DNA of 36,992 nt, taken from the IMG/VR virus record IMGVR_UViG_3300023174_000371, positions 1-36,992 of that record; one strand, given 5' to 3'. The first letter of the stretch is position 1. Every line of letters begins with the position of its first letter. This document shows, in pieces, positions 29,124-36,992 of the stretch. This stretch comes from a virus. Made by a program: the position numbers and the translations under genes. The notes beneath the pieces are model-generated. The model searched no databases. It saw only the letters and a list, made by a program, of their open reading frames with translations, and was not told the origin of the DNA.

Positions 29124-30014
29124 ATGGCAGTTGGCGTAACCACTAACACTTATTACGAGCGACCATATTTGACGATTGCTGAATACAAAAATGCGCCAAC
29201 TTCTATTGATTATAGCAACCTTGTCGTTGGAGGCAACAGCGCGGCACAAGACGCTGAATTAGCAAATGTAATTTCAAGGGCTACTTCATACCTTAATGAG
29301 TATTTGAATCAGGATCTTACCGCTCAACAAAGAGTTGAAACACAAAGAACCCGTATTAACTCACAAGGATTTATAGCCCTACACCCAAACCATTCTCCAG
29401 TTATATCTTTGACCAGTTTTGAATACGGCACTGATCCCAACGGTTTATCCGCTTTAACTGATTGCTCAAAATCATGGTTTGAAGATCAACAGATAATTAT
29501 TCCTTTATCTCAACTGCAAACAACCTACTCATCTGCTGGTCCATTGGCGTTCGGATCTTACAATTCACCAAGAGTTCAACTATTCACTAAGTATCAATAT
29601 GCCGCAGGGTATTGCAACACAACAATTGCAAGCGCTACTGCCGCCGCAACCAGTTTCACCGTTGCTGACGGGTCAGGATTTGTCGCTGGAGATTCATACA
29701 GGATCTATGATGGTGTTAGTTCTGAAACAATCACCGTTGCCTCTACTTATTCATACGGATCTACCACTATTCCTACGACCTCTGCGCTGGCTTATAGCCA
29801 TGCTTCAGGTGTAGCCGTTGGCAATCTACCAAACGCGGTTAAACAAGCCTGCATTATCGCTACTACGGCTTTTATCAAGGTGCGTGGAGATTCATCTATG
29901 ACCATGAATATCACTACCGCTCCAACTCCAACTGCCGCAACAGGCAGTCAGAGATACGGCAATGAACTCTCACTAGCATTAGAAATGATTAACGCATACC
30001 GCAGGATTAGATAA
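29124..30014 (+). CDS. head-tail connector (adaptor), gp6-like
   Basis: This 296-residue protein has an N-terminal helical part (ELANVISRATSYLNEYLNQDLTAQQRVETQRTRI) and a C-terminal helix (NAVKQACIIATTAFIKVRGD, and later ELSLALEMINAYRRIR), which fit the HK97 gp6 / SPP1 gp15 adaptor fold. A beta insertion (SATAAATSFTVADGSGFVAGDSYRIYDG) resembles the modules found in actinophage connectors. It should sit under the portal ring. Overlaps the next gene by 1 nt. Confidence 0.72.
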   Translation: MAVGVTTNTYYERPYLTIAEYKNAPTSIDYSNLVVGGNSAAQDAELANVISRATSYLNEYLNQDLTAQQRVETQRTRINSQGFIALHPNHSPVISLTSFEYGTDPNGLSALTDCSKSWFEDQQIIIPLSQLQTTYSSAGPLAFGSYNSPRVQLFTKYQYAAGYCNTTIASATAAATSFTVADGSGFVAGDSYRIYDGVSSETITVASTYSYGSTTIPTTSALAYSHASGVAVGNLPNAVKQACIIATTAFIKVRGDSSMTMNITTAPTPTAATGSQRYGNELSLALEMINAYRRIR

Positions 30015-30502
30015 TGGCAGGGCGTACTGGCGTACGGGCTACGCTTTACAATTTTCTACTTACTCCTCAGATTACAACACTCAATCAGGTGTTTGTATCA
30101 TTTCCTAAAAACATCAACTTTCAAACCAATGCAACAGCAGGTCAAATGTCACGTGCGGCGGCAGTAATCTTTATAGCCTCTGAGAGAGAAAGCCGTATTG
30201 CAGTAGGCGGAGCAACCAATGGTTGGAAGCGTGTTGATTACACAATTATTCTTCAGGTGTATCACCACTCTCTTCATGCGCAATCACAAGACGCAATGAC
30301 AGATTTTGATACACTCATAGACAACATCAAAACTAGATTACGCTCAGATCACAGATTTGGCGATACAAACGGCACATTGGTTTGGCAGGGCGCTGAGCCT
30401 GCTATCAATGTCCGATACGGCGAACCTGCTACAAACAAAGAAGGCGCCACAGACACCTTCGCTGAGATAGAATTTGACGCAACAGAAATGATCCAAGCAT
30501 AA
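30014..30502 (+). CDS. head closure or tail terminator protein
   Basis: This 162-residue alpha/beta protein lies directly between the adaptor and tail tube genes. It contains VDYTIILQVYHHSLHAQSQDAMTDFDTLIDNIKTRLRSDHRFGDTNG, the pattern of tail terminators that cap the tube (lambda gpU-like). Which of the two joining roles it serves is inferred from gene order. Confidence 0.62.
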   Translation: MAGRTGVRATLYNFLLTPQITTLNQVFVSFPKNINFQTNATAGQMSRAAAVIFIASERESRIAVGGATNGWKRVDYTIILQVYHHSLHAQSQDAMTDFDTLIDNIKTRLRSDHRFGDTNGTLVWQGAEPAINVRYGEPATNKEGATDTFAEIEFDATEMIQA

Positions 30503-30510
30503 GGAGCAAT

Positions 30511-30687
30511 ATGAAATATAAATACACAGGAACAGATGAGCGCGTGTTCCCGACACTTGCGATCATTGTCAAGTCAGGTGAGGAATTTGAAGCCCCAGCA
30601 GATTTCAATTCCGCAAATGTAGTACCTGCTGGCGCCAGCAAACCAACAACAGCGTCTGCCCCGTCAGACTTGAAAGCAGGAGAGTGA
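30511..30687 (+). CDS. 58-residue phage protein of the head-tail region
   Basis: The product begins MKYKYTGTDERVFPTLAIIVKSGEEFEAP, a start I recognise from short actinophage proteins between joining and tube genes, and has a Ser/Thr/Ala-rich C-terminus. A strong AAGGAG lies 5 nt before the ATG. The short beta-rich core suggests a virion spacer or an assembly factor; function unknown. Confidence 0.62.
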   Translation: MKYKYTGTDERVFPTLAIIVKSGEEFEAPADFNSANVVPAGASKPTTASAPSDLKAGE

Positions 30688-30691
30688 TTAA

Positions 30692-31678
30692 ATGTCAGTA
30701 CAAAATTCCGTACGCAGTTATTTAGGTATCGCTAAAGAAGCAACTAAAGGAACCGCAGTAGCACCAACAGATTTTATTCCAGTAATGGTTGATACTTTGA
30801 AGCCAGTAGATTTGATTGATCCTTTATATGATAAGGGTCTACGCGGATCTATGGTTGAAAATTACAACTACATTCCTGGTCGCACCCGTTCAACATTTGA
30901 TTTTGGTGGATCAGTATTTCCTGACACTATCGGATATTCAATTGCTGGCGTTATGGGTTCAGTAGCGACAACAGGAGCAAGCGCACCTTACACTCACACT
31001 GTCTCTTTGAAAAACTCAGCAGTTGCGGCGGCAGACGCTCAACCAATTTCTTACACACTAACCGATTTCTATTCAGCAGCAGTTCGCGCATACGCAGGTA
31101 TGCAGTTCTCTGATTTCTCATTGAAGTTCAACGCTGACGGAATGTTAGAGTATGACGCAAAAGCAACTGGCTGGGCTTCAGCAAGTGCTTCAACACCTAC
31201 TCCCTCATTCTCAACTATCCTTCCAACTCCAGTATGGCAAGGCACAGTTTCAATTGGTGGATCTTCTATTTCAAATACAGTTAGTGGAAACATTGACTTG
31301 AAGCGACCAGTAACACCTATCTACGGCATATCACAAACTCAGAATCCTTACAACATTTTCTTGGGTGCTTTAGAGGTGACAGGTAAGTTTACTTTTGTAA
31401 TGGAAGACAATACTGAATTAACACGCTTCCTATCAAACACTCAACCAGCCATTGTCCTTAACTGGTCATACGGAACTGGTGCCGCTTTGGTTCAACTTCA
31501 AGCAACGATTACAAGGGGTGCTTATGTAGCCGCAGTTATTGATCGCGGTCAAGACTTTGTACAAATTGCTGTTGATATCAATGGTCAAGGTAATACAACA
31601 GACGCAGGTTCTACTGGCGGATACGCTCCAATCAAATGGGTGCTACAAAACGCCAAGGCTTCAGGAACTTACGCTTAA
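30692..31678 (+). CDS. major tail tube protein
   Basis: This 328-residue protein is beta-rich, with typical tube-protein parts: GIAKEATKGTAVAPTDFIPV (12-31), SFSTILPTPVWQGTVSIGG mid-protein, and NPYNIFLGALEVTGKFTFVMEDNTELTRF near 222-250. It is placed after the joining proteins and before tail chaperones, as expected for the tail tube subunit that polymerises around the tape measure. Ser/Thr/Ala-rich composition is like other structural genes here. Confidence 0.85.
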   Translation: MSVQNSVRSYLGIAKEATKGTAVAPTDFIPVMVDTLKPVDLIDPLYDKGLRGSMVENYNYIPGRTRSTFDFGGSVFPDTIGYSIAGVMGSVATTGASAPYTHTVSLKNSAVAAADAQPISYTLTDFYSAAVRAYAGMQFSDFSLKFNADGMLEYDAKATGWASASASTPTPSFSTILPTPVWQGTVSIGGSSISNTVSGNIDLKRPVTPIYGISQTQNPYNIFLGALEVTGKFTFVMEDNTELTRFLSNTQPAIVLNWSYGTGAALVQLQATITRGAYVAAVIDRGQDFVQIAVDINGQGNTTDAGSTGGYAPIKWVLQNAKASGTYA

Positions 31679-31690
31679 CAAATAGATCCA

Positions 31691-31747
31691 GCATTGGGGC
31701 GGTCAGGTTGATTGCGTACGCCTTCCCGCAATTCCGCGCCTCAATGC
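31691..31747 (+). promoter_or_regulatory. structured intergenic RNA before tail chaperones
   Basis: An outer 11-bp stem (31691-31701 with 31737-31747, one G-U pair) encloses an inner 6-bp hairpin ATTGCG/CGCAAT (31711-31716 and 31727-31732). It occupies the 109-nt gap between tube and chaperone genes. T-rich sequence after the stem is weak (CTTGTTT), so attenuation or mRNA stabilisation is as likely as termination. Confidence 0.6.
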
Positions 31748-31787
31748 CTTGTTTGATAAGATAGGAAGGCAAACAAAAGGAGGCAAA

Positions 31788-32144
31788 ATGAAAAAGACAA
31801 TTAAACTGCCGTCAGGCGCAACAGTTACACTTAAAGATCCTTCAACACTGCGCGTAAAAGATCGCAAAAAAGTTATGACTACTGCCGATCAAGCAATAGG
31901 TGGCGATTTATCCAAAGCACTTGCGTTAGGTGACGCATTACTAGCCATGCTAATTGAAGAATGGTCATTTGATTTGCTAATTCCTTCATTGAATTTGGAT
32001 TCATTGGGCGAACTTGAAATGAAAGATTACGATTACTTGGTTGATCAAACAAAAGAAGCGCAATCATCTCTGTTTCCTAACTTGGCTGACACGCCAACAA
32101 ACGAGGCAGACCCAAAAGTGCCTACCGCCAACTTCAACGCTTAA
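31788..32144 (+). CDS. tail assembly chaperone, short form (gpG-like)
   Basis: This 118-residue protein starts at ATG 31788 with AAAGGAGG upstream; an in-frame TTG at 31749 lies in the structured leader and is rejected. A beta-rich N-terminus (KKTIKLPSGATVTLKDPS) precedes helices (LSKALALGDALLAMLIEEWSF). Position between tube and tape measure and the slippery site near its end identify it as the gpG-type chaperone that keeps the tape measure in shape during tail building. Confidence 0.82.
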   Translation: MKKTIKLPSGATVTLKDPSTLRVKDRKKVMTTADQAIGGDLSKALALGDALLAMLIEEWSFDLLIPSLNLDSLGELEMKDYDYLVDQTKEAQSSLFPNLADTPTNEADPKVPTANFNA

Positions 32145-32341
32145 AGTGGTTGCTTGAAGGAGGACACAGAGTTGAAAACTTTGAATATCCTGACGAGCAG
32201 TGGTACTACTTTCAAATGGCGGATAGATTTGGCTGGACACCTGAGCAGGTAGATGAACTACCAGCAGGTCAGGCTGATTGGCTAATTGCTATTGCGGCGA
32301 CAGTGGAACAAGTGAAGGCAGATAGGTTGAACAAATCATGA
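31788..32341 (+). CDS. tail assembly chaperone, frameshifted long form (gpGT-like)
   Basis: The slippery heptamer C-CCA-AAA at 32111-32117 sits exactly in frame in the gpG gene (codons 109-110). A -1 shift there continues into an open frame read as SAYRQLQRLKWLLEGGHRV and on to WYYFQMADRFGWTPEQVDEL, ending at 32341 for a 184-residue fusion. The downstream part has no ribosome site of its own. This is the conserved frameshift of siphovirus tail chaperones. Confidence 0.85.
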
Positions 32342-32781
32342 GTGGTTATGTTCGCGTGTCTAACATGGATCAGATTCTTAAAGGGTTAAACCTTACTGAA
32401 GCAAGAGTAGATCAAGCGGCATTGATTGCTACATCTCAGGCGGCATTGGCTATTGAAGCGCAAGCCAAAGCAAATGCCAACACGGGATCTCACGCACCTG
32501 GACTACCGCATATTGGACCAAGAACAGGTGAAGGTCCAAACATTGTTACAGGTAATTTGGTGAACAAAATTAAGGCTTCGCCAGCAACAAAAGGTTTGAA
32601 AGGTTATACGGCAACTGTTGGATCGTCAGCAGAGTACGCAAGAGCAATTGAATTAGGCAACCCAGTGTGGAAAAGTGGCGTAAAATTTCCGTATCTAACA
32701 CCTGCGGCAAATAAGTTAATGGTCAGTGGAGTGTTGAACAGGATTTTTACAACAGCATTTATTAGAGTGGTGAAAGGATAG
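32338..32781 (+). CDS. HK97 gp10-like minor tail/joining protein
   Basis: This 147-residue protein has a helical N-terminus (ALIATSQAALAIEAQAKANANTG), a loop HAPGLPHIGPRTGEGPNIVTGNLVNKI, and a C-terminal AEYARAIELGN segment with LTPAANKLM, the HK97 gp10-like pattern. Such proteins usually lie beside the joining genes; here it sits after the chaperones. It overlaps the frameshifted ORF by 4 nt. Confidence 0.68.
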   Translation: MSGYVRVSNMDQILKGLNLTEARVDQAALIATSQAALAIEAQAKANANTGSHAPGLPHIGPRTGEGPNIVTGNLVNKIKASPATKGLKGYTATVGSSAEYARAIELGNPVWKSGVKFPYLTPAANKLMVSGVLNRIFTTAFIRVVKG

Positions 32782-32783
32782 AC

Positions 32784-35408
32784 ATGAGTGCTATTCCACC
32801 AATTCTAGTTCAGATACAGGCAGATGTTTCTTCATTAAAGGCTGGTTTGGCTCAGGCTGAAGCAGGTATCAAAGGATTAAACGGATCAGTAGCAACTGCT
32901 AGCACTGGCATGGGCTCAATGATTTCACGCGTCAAAACATTAGGCATGACAATGGGCGTTGTGTTTGGCGCTCAACAAGTAATGAAGTTTGGCAATGACG
33001 TTATTCAAGCGGCAAGCAACATGAACGAATCATTATCTAAGGTTCAGGTTGTGTTTGGAGAAAACTCTAAGGCTGTTGAAGATTTTGCTAAAAACGCCGC
33101 AAAGAACATGGGTTTGTCTAATCAGAAAGCACTTGAAGCGGCAGGAACATACGGCAACCTATTCCAAGCATTTGGTTTGGCTAGAGGCGAAGCAACAACC
33201 ATGTCTACAACATTGGTTCAATTAGCCGCAGATCTTGCTTCATTTAACAATACTTCAACTGAAGACGCATTGATGGCTTTGCGTTCAGGATTGGCTGGCG
33301 AATCAGAACCTTTGAAAAAGTTTGGTGTTGCTCTTAACGAAGTGACTTTGAAAAACAAAGCATTGCAAATGGGATTGATTCAAACAACCACTGGTGTTTT
33401 ACCTCCTGCTATCAAAGCGCAGGCAACATACGCGCTGGTAATGGAACAAACTAAATCAGCGCAGGGCGACTACGCAAGAACTGCTGACGGAGTAGCAAAC
33501 AAACAAAGAACTTTAGCCGCACAGTTTGAAGATACTAAAACAAAAATAGGAACTGGCTTACTACCTATCTATCAAACATTGTTAAAAGTTTTACAAGTAG
33601 GAATATTGCCAGCATTTGAATTACTAGGCACATTTATGAGCAATAATAAAGAAGCAATAACCGTATTTACCGCAGTGTTATTGGCTGGCGCTACCGCTTG
33701 GGGTGTTTATAGATTAGCCATGAAGGTTGCTAATTTTGAAATGGCTACATTTACTGCTTTGGCTAAGAAAAACCCGATAGGCATGCTTGTAACTGCTGTT
33801 GCTTTGCTTGCTGGCGCATTTGTTTTTGCTTGGAACAAATTTGAAGGATTTAGAAAAGGAATTGTTACGGGTATTCAGGTAATTCTCAATGGATTTGGAT
33901 ACTTTCTAGGAGCAATAGCAAAGGTAGTTGGCTTCTTGGCTATGTTGAAGGTTCCAGGAATGAAAGAGGCTGAAAAGTCAATATCAGGCGCGGCAAACAG
34001 CGTGCGTACATTTAGCAACGATTTAGACAAATTGGCTAATAAAAAGATTTCATTGAGCATGGGTGGCGGCATGGCTACTAAAGGCGCTGAGTTTGTCACT
34101 CCATTTATCGCAGATCCTAATGCTAAAAAGAACTCAGACAAATTGAAGGCTGAGGCAAAAAAGGTTCAAGACATTTACGACAAAATGAATGAAGCAATAC
34201 TTGAATCGCAAGATAAATTAAGTGAAGCATTAAAAGACAAAAATGAGCGCGATATGAACATTAAGCAAAAATTCAATGATCGTAAGGCTGATCTAGAAAA
34301 AACTCACTCCAAGGCTATTCTTCAAATTACAAAAGAATATAACGACAAATTAAAAGATATTCAAAACAAACGCGATGAAGATGAGATTACGGCAAGAAAA
34401 AACGCAGTTGAAAAAATGGCTGATATTGTTAAACAGTCTGTTGATCGTTTGCGTAGCGCGTTTGCAACAGGAACTGCTTTTAGCGTTACTGAGGCTTTCA
34501 AAGAAGATGGATCAGCCGAAGGCGTAATCAAAGTATTTACCGATAAATTAAGCGCAGCAAGAGATTTACAAGCCAACGCTAAAGCACTTGCCGCAATGGG
34601 TTATTCTCAAACCTTTATTGAAGAAGTTGTTAAAAGCGGAACTGAAACAGGCAACAAATTGGCTGAGGCATTAAAGTCAGCCACCCCTGAATCAACAAAA
34701 CAATTACAAAGTTTATACAGTCAATTGCAGATTATTAGCGAGTATGGATTAGATGGTCTTGCCACTACAATGAACGCTGGAGGCAAACTAGCCACTGATG
34801 AATTGATGAGGGCTTACTCTCAGGTGTCGGTAGATCTAACTAATACATTGAAAGAAATTAACAGTGATTATCAAAAAGCCAACGCTGAAGCATTAGCAGA
34901 TAGCGTTGAAAAACTTGCTGAAGCGCAAACAGCGTTTAATGACGCGCTTGTTGAGGCAGAAAAAGACATGGCTGACGCTTTGCTTGAATCTCAAAAAAGA
35001 TACATGGAAGCGATAGATGAAATTGCTAAAGCCACAAAGGCTAAATTAGATGATTTGAAAAAACAATTGGCTGAAATTGCAGGAGCAATGGCGGCAATAA
35101 GCGGCAGTGCGGTTGGCGGTAAAATTACGACAGTGCCTAATTACGGAGGATCGTCAGGTGGAGCATTTTTAGAAAACAACTACAACAGTAATTTTGATGT
35201 TACAGTTAATTCTAGTTCAAGCGCTTCCGCTGGCGACATTGCCAAATCCGCAGTAGACGCTATTAAATACGGAATGGTAATTACAACATCTGCTTCAGGA
35301 ACTGTTACCAAAACGCCAGCGACAAGCAACTTTACTTACGGAGCAAACAACCCAAGTTCAAATGTTTACACTTATTCAGTAGCGCGTAATACAGGAAGAG
35401 GCGACTAA
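32784..35408 (+). CDS. tape measure protein
   Basis: This 874-residue, largely helical protein has a start typical of the family (PPILVQIQADVSSLKAGLAQAEAGIKGL) and a helical domain with MNESLSKVQVVFGENSKAVEDFAKNAAKNMG. Two hydrophobic segments lie near residues 288-315 and 329-350. Long coiled coils follow (about 450-540 and 690-770). Its length would predict a tail of roughly 130 nm at the usual 0.15 nm per residue. It overlaps the next gene by 1 nt. Confidence 0.9.
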   Translation: MSAIPPILVQIQADVSSLKAGLAQAEAGIKGLNGSVATASTGMGSMISRVKTLGMTMGVVFGAQQVMKFGNDVIQAASNMNESLSKVQVVFGENSKAVEDFAKNAAKNMGLSNQKALEAAGTYGNLFQAFGLARGEATTMSTTLVQLAADLASFNNTSTEDALMALRSGLAGESEPLKKFGVALNEVTLKNKALQMGLIQTTTGVLPPAIKAQATYALVMEQTKSAQGDYARTADGVANKQRTLAAQFEDTKTKIGTGLLPIYQTLLKVLQVGILPAFELLGTFMSNNKEAITVFTAVLLAGATAWGVYRLAMKVANFEMATFTALAKKNPIGMLVTAVALLAGAFVFAWNKFEGFRKGIVTGIQVILNGFGYFLGAIAKVVGFLAMLKVPGMKEAEKSISGAANSVRTFSNDLDKLANKKISLSMGGGMATKGAEFVTPFIADPNAKKNSDKLKAEAKKVQDIYDKMNEAILESQDKLSEALKDKNERDMNIKQKFNDRKADLEKTHSKAILQITKEYNDKLKDIQNKRDEDEITARKNAVEKMADIVKQSVDRLRSAFATGTAFSVTEAFKEDGSAEGVIKVFTDKLSAARDLQANAKALAAMGYSQTFIEEVVKSGTETGNKLAEALKSATPESTKQLQSLYSQLQIISEYGLDGLATTMNAGGKLATDELMRAYSQVSVDLTNTLKEINSDYQKANAEALADSVEKLAEAQTAFNDALVEAEKDMADALLESQKRYMEAIDEIAKATKAKLDDLKKQLAEIAGAMAAISGSAVGGKITTVPNYGGSSGGAFLENNYNSNFDVTVNSSSSASAGDIAKSAVDAIKYGMVITTSASGTVTKTPATSNFTYGANNPSSNVYTYSVARNTGRGD

Positions 35409-36265
35409 TGCCTGTTGTAACTAATTATTATTCATTTTCTTTTAATAGCCAAGTGTTTGGCGGCGCTGGATCTCCTTATCAAATATTAAGCGTAGACGGA
35501 TTAGAGGGTGTGCCTTCAATTCGTAACCAAGACGACAATCGCGGATACTCAGACGGTATGTTTACAGGTCAAGATTTCTACAATGGCAGATCAATTACCA
35601 TGATTGTTCAAACATTTGGTTCAGGCGCTACTTCAGCGCAAACTAATTTCAATACATTACAATCTAAGTTGTTGCCTCAAACAACAGGCACTACGCCTTT
35701 ATACTTTTTATTATCGCCAACAGGAGTTGAACAATTTATCAATGCTCGCGTTAGAGGTATTAAAACAACAATAGATCCTAACTATACATACGGAATGATT
35801 ACATCTCAAATAGAGTTTTTTTGTCCATTTCCTTTTTATTTTAACAATGTGTCAAGGACTGCTTCACTTGCAATTTCAAACCCTTTGGGTAGAACCTATA
35901 ACCGTACATACAATTTGGTTTACGGAGGAGGATCTTACGCAACTACTACTGCTGTCACTAATGACGGCTGGGCTACCTCTTATCCTACAATTACATTAAA
36001 TGGACCAATTACAAACCCTACTTTGGGAAATGTTACGCAAGGCTACTATTTGACTTTTTCAGGAACGTACACAAACACAGACAGCCTAGTAATCAATCTT
36101 CAAGACAAACTTATTACATTAAATGGCAATACGGCTAGAAATCTTTTGACTTCAGGACAGTGGTTTTCTGCCCCTCCAGGCACTTCTCAATTTTATTTGA
36201 CTGGCAGTAGTACGCTTGCTGGCACTACGGCTGCAAATGTTCAATGGTATGATTCTTACATCTAA
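35408..36265 (+). CDS. distal tail (Dit-like) protein
   Basis: This 285-residue protein lies directly after the tape measure. A beta-rich N-terminus with GLEGVPSIRNQDDNRGYSDGMFTGQDFYNGRSITMIVQ is the usual Dit hallmark, followed by QIEFFCPFPFYF and a beta-sandwich C-terminal half. Dit forms the hexameric hub between tube and tip. Start codon overlaps the tape measure stop (TAATG). Confidence 0.75.
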   Translation: MPVVTNYYSFSFNSQVFGGAGSPYQILSVDGLEGVPSIRNQDDNRGYSDGMFTGQDFYNGRSITMIVQTFGSGATSAQTNFNTLQSKLLPQTTGTTPLYFLLSPTGVEQFINARVRGIKTTIDPNYTYGMITSQIEFFCPFPFYFNNVSRTASLAISNPLGRTYNRTYNLVYGGGSYATTTAVTNDGWATSYPTITLNGPITNPTLGNVTQGYYLTFSGTYTNTDSLVINLQDKLITLNGNTARNLLTSGQWFSAPPGTSQFYLTGSSTLAGTTAANVQWYDSYI

Positions 36266-36274
36266 GGAGAGATA

Positions 36275-36992
36275 ATGGCATTACGCAATCCACCCAGTTG
36301 GCTACAAAATGGATCTCACCCTGCCGAAAATGACCGCCTTACTTCGCAAGCCATGTACTATACGACAGGCATTGTAGGTTTAACCACTTTAGTTAATTCA
36401 TTAAAAGTAACTCAAAACTCTCCTGCTGGTATGTCAGTGCTTGTTGATTCAGGTTGGGCAGCGATAGTAGGAACAACGCAAGCCAACATGGGTGTTTATG
36501 TTTCTTACAATGACGCTTCTACAACCGCAACAATAACTACTGCTAATCCAAGCAATCCTCGTATTGATCGTGTTTGTTTAACTGTATCAGACGCTTATTA
36601 CACAGGTTCTTTGAATCAAGTAGCAATCAATGTCGTGGCTGGCACTCCTGCCGCTAGTCCTGTTGCACCTGCTACCCCAGCCAATTCAATTTCTTTGGCT
36701 ACCATTGCAGTTGGAGCAGGCGTGACATCAATTTTAACTGCAAACATTACTGATACAAGAGTTGAAACAACTACTTTGTTGCCTGCTGGCGATATCACGG
36801 CTGTTACCGCAGGAACTGGTTTATCAGGAGGCGGAACTTCTGGGGCTGTTACCTTAAATATTGCAACTAGTCAATCAGATTTAATAATTAAAGGCTTTGA
36901 GGAGGATGTAAATGTTGTTGCCTCAGCCGCTACTGGAACCATTAACTTTGATGTATCTACTGCATCTGTTTGGTATTACACCTCAAACGCCT
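36275..36992 (+). CDS. tail fibre or tip protein, N-terminal part
   Basis: The frame starts after AAGGAGAGATA and runs to the end of the window (239 codons and one base). It begins MALRNPPSWLQNGSHPAENDR, then NSPAGMSVLVDSGWAAIVG and a repeated beta-strand region. The final visible segment TINFDVSTASVWYYTSNA resembles a module of aquatic phage fibre proteins that normally continues for roughly another 100 residues, so the gene is cut by the window end. Likely a host-binding tip protein. Confidence 0.72.
   Translation, partial: MALRNPPSWLQNGSHPAENDRLTSQAMYYTTGIVGLTTLVNSLKVTQNSPAGMSVLVDSGWAAIVGTTQANMGVYVSYNDASTTATITTANPSNPRIDRVCLTVSDAYYTGSLNQVAINVVAGTPAASPVAPATPANSISLATIAVGAGVTSILTANITDTRVETTTLLPAGDITAVTAGTGLSGGGTSGAVTLNIATSQSDLIIKGFEEDVNVVASAATGTINFDVSTASVWYYTSNA

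Noticed and set aside
32150-32341. Independent small gene after the tail chaperone
   Set aside because: It has no good ribosome site of its own and is explained by the -1 frameshift at 32111-32117.

Overview
The window is almost all of a tailed double-stranded DNA phage (siphovirus) genome, probably of a low-GC freshwater actinobacterium. The actinobacterial signs are a WhiB-family protein, an MSMEG_6728-type pyrimidine-dimer glycosylase, a Gp37-like tail protein and actinophage-style gene order. The host assignment is inference. Nearly all genes lie on the + strand with 1-8 nt TAATG or ATGA overlaps. I see no integrase or immunity repressor, so the phage looks lytic. The window starts and ends inside tail-fibre genes. 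The two ends do not join in frame, so a stretch of fibre region seems to be missing.

Layout. 1-3148: end of the tail genes (fibre proteins, Gp37-like protein) and the lysis genes (membrane protein, CHAP endolysin, holin), closed by a strong terminator at 3163-3200. 3230-5335: DUF6378 protein, calcineurin-like phosphoesterase, an unknown gene and a terminator. 5380-5684: the only minus-strand genes, two very small ones. 5815-10103: replication and recombination genes (ERF-like annealing candidate, winged-helix protein, Cas4-like exonuclease, WhiB, replication initiator with iteron-like repeats inside it, RusA resolvase). 10221-16474: more than 20 small accessory genes, many with CxxC zinc motifs, plus a pyrimidine-dimer glycosylase, a secreted transglycosylase with a non-canonical start, an HNH nuclease and SSB. 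16479-19438: ParB-like protein, TET/JBP-like 2-oxoglutarate/Fe(II) dioxygenase, aGPT-PPlase2-like (amino acid:DNA transferase-like) protein and a P-loop DNA-base kinase. 19452-36992: packaging, head and tail genes (small and large terminase, portal, MuF-zincin fusion, protease-scaffold fusion, capsid protein, connectors, tail tube, frameshifted tail chaperones, tape measure, Dit-like protein, fibre).

The most interesting region is 16479-19438. It reads as a complete route for rewriting a pyrimidine methyl group in DNA: hydroxylate it, phosphorylate it, then replace the phosphate with another group. No deoxynucleotide hydroxymethylase and no DNA methyltransferase is visible here, which favours direct, post-replicative hydroxylation of thymine. 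Also notable are a promoter/leader module repeated at several gene starts with base-paired but sequence-divergent hairpins, iterons that keep their DNA sequence in different reading frames, a MuF protein with a C-terminal HExxH domain followed by a small acidic gene, and a signal-peptide protein whose only well-placed start is GTT.
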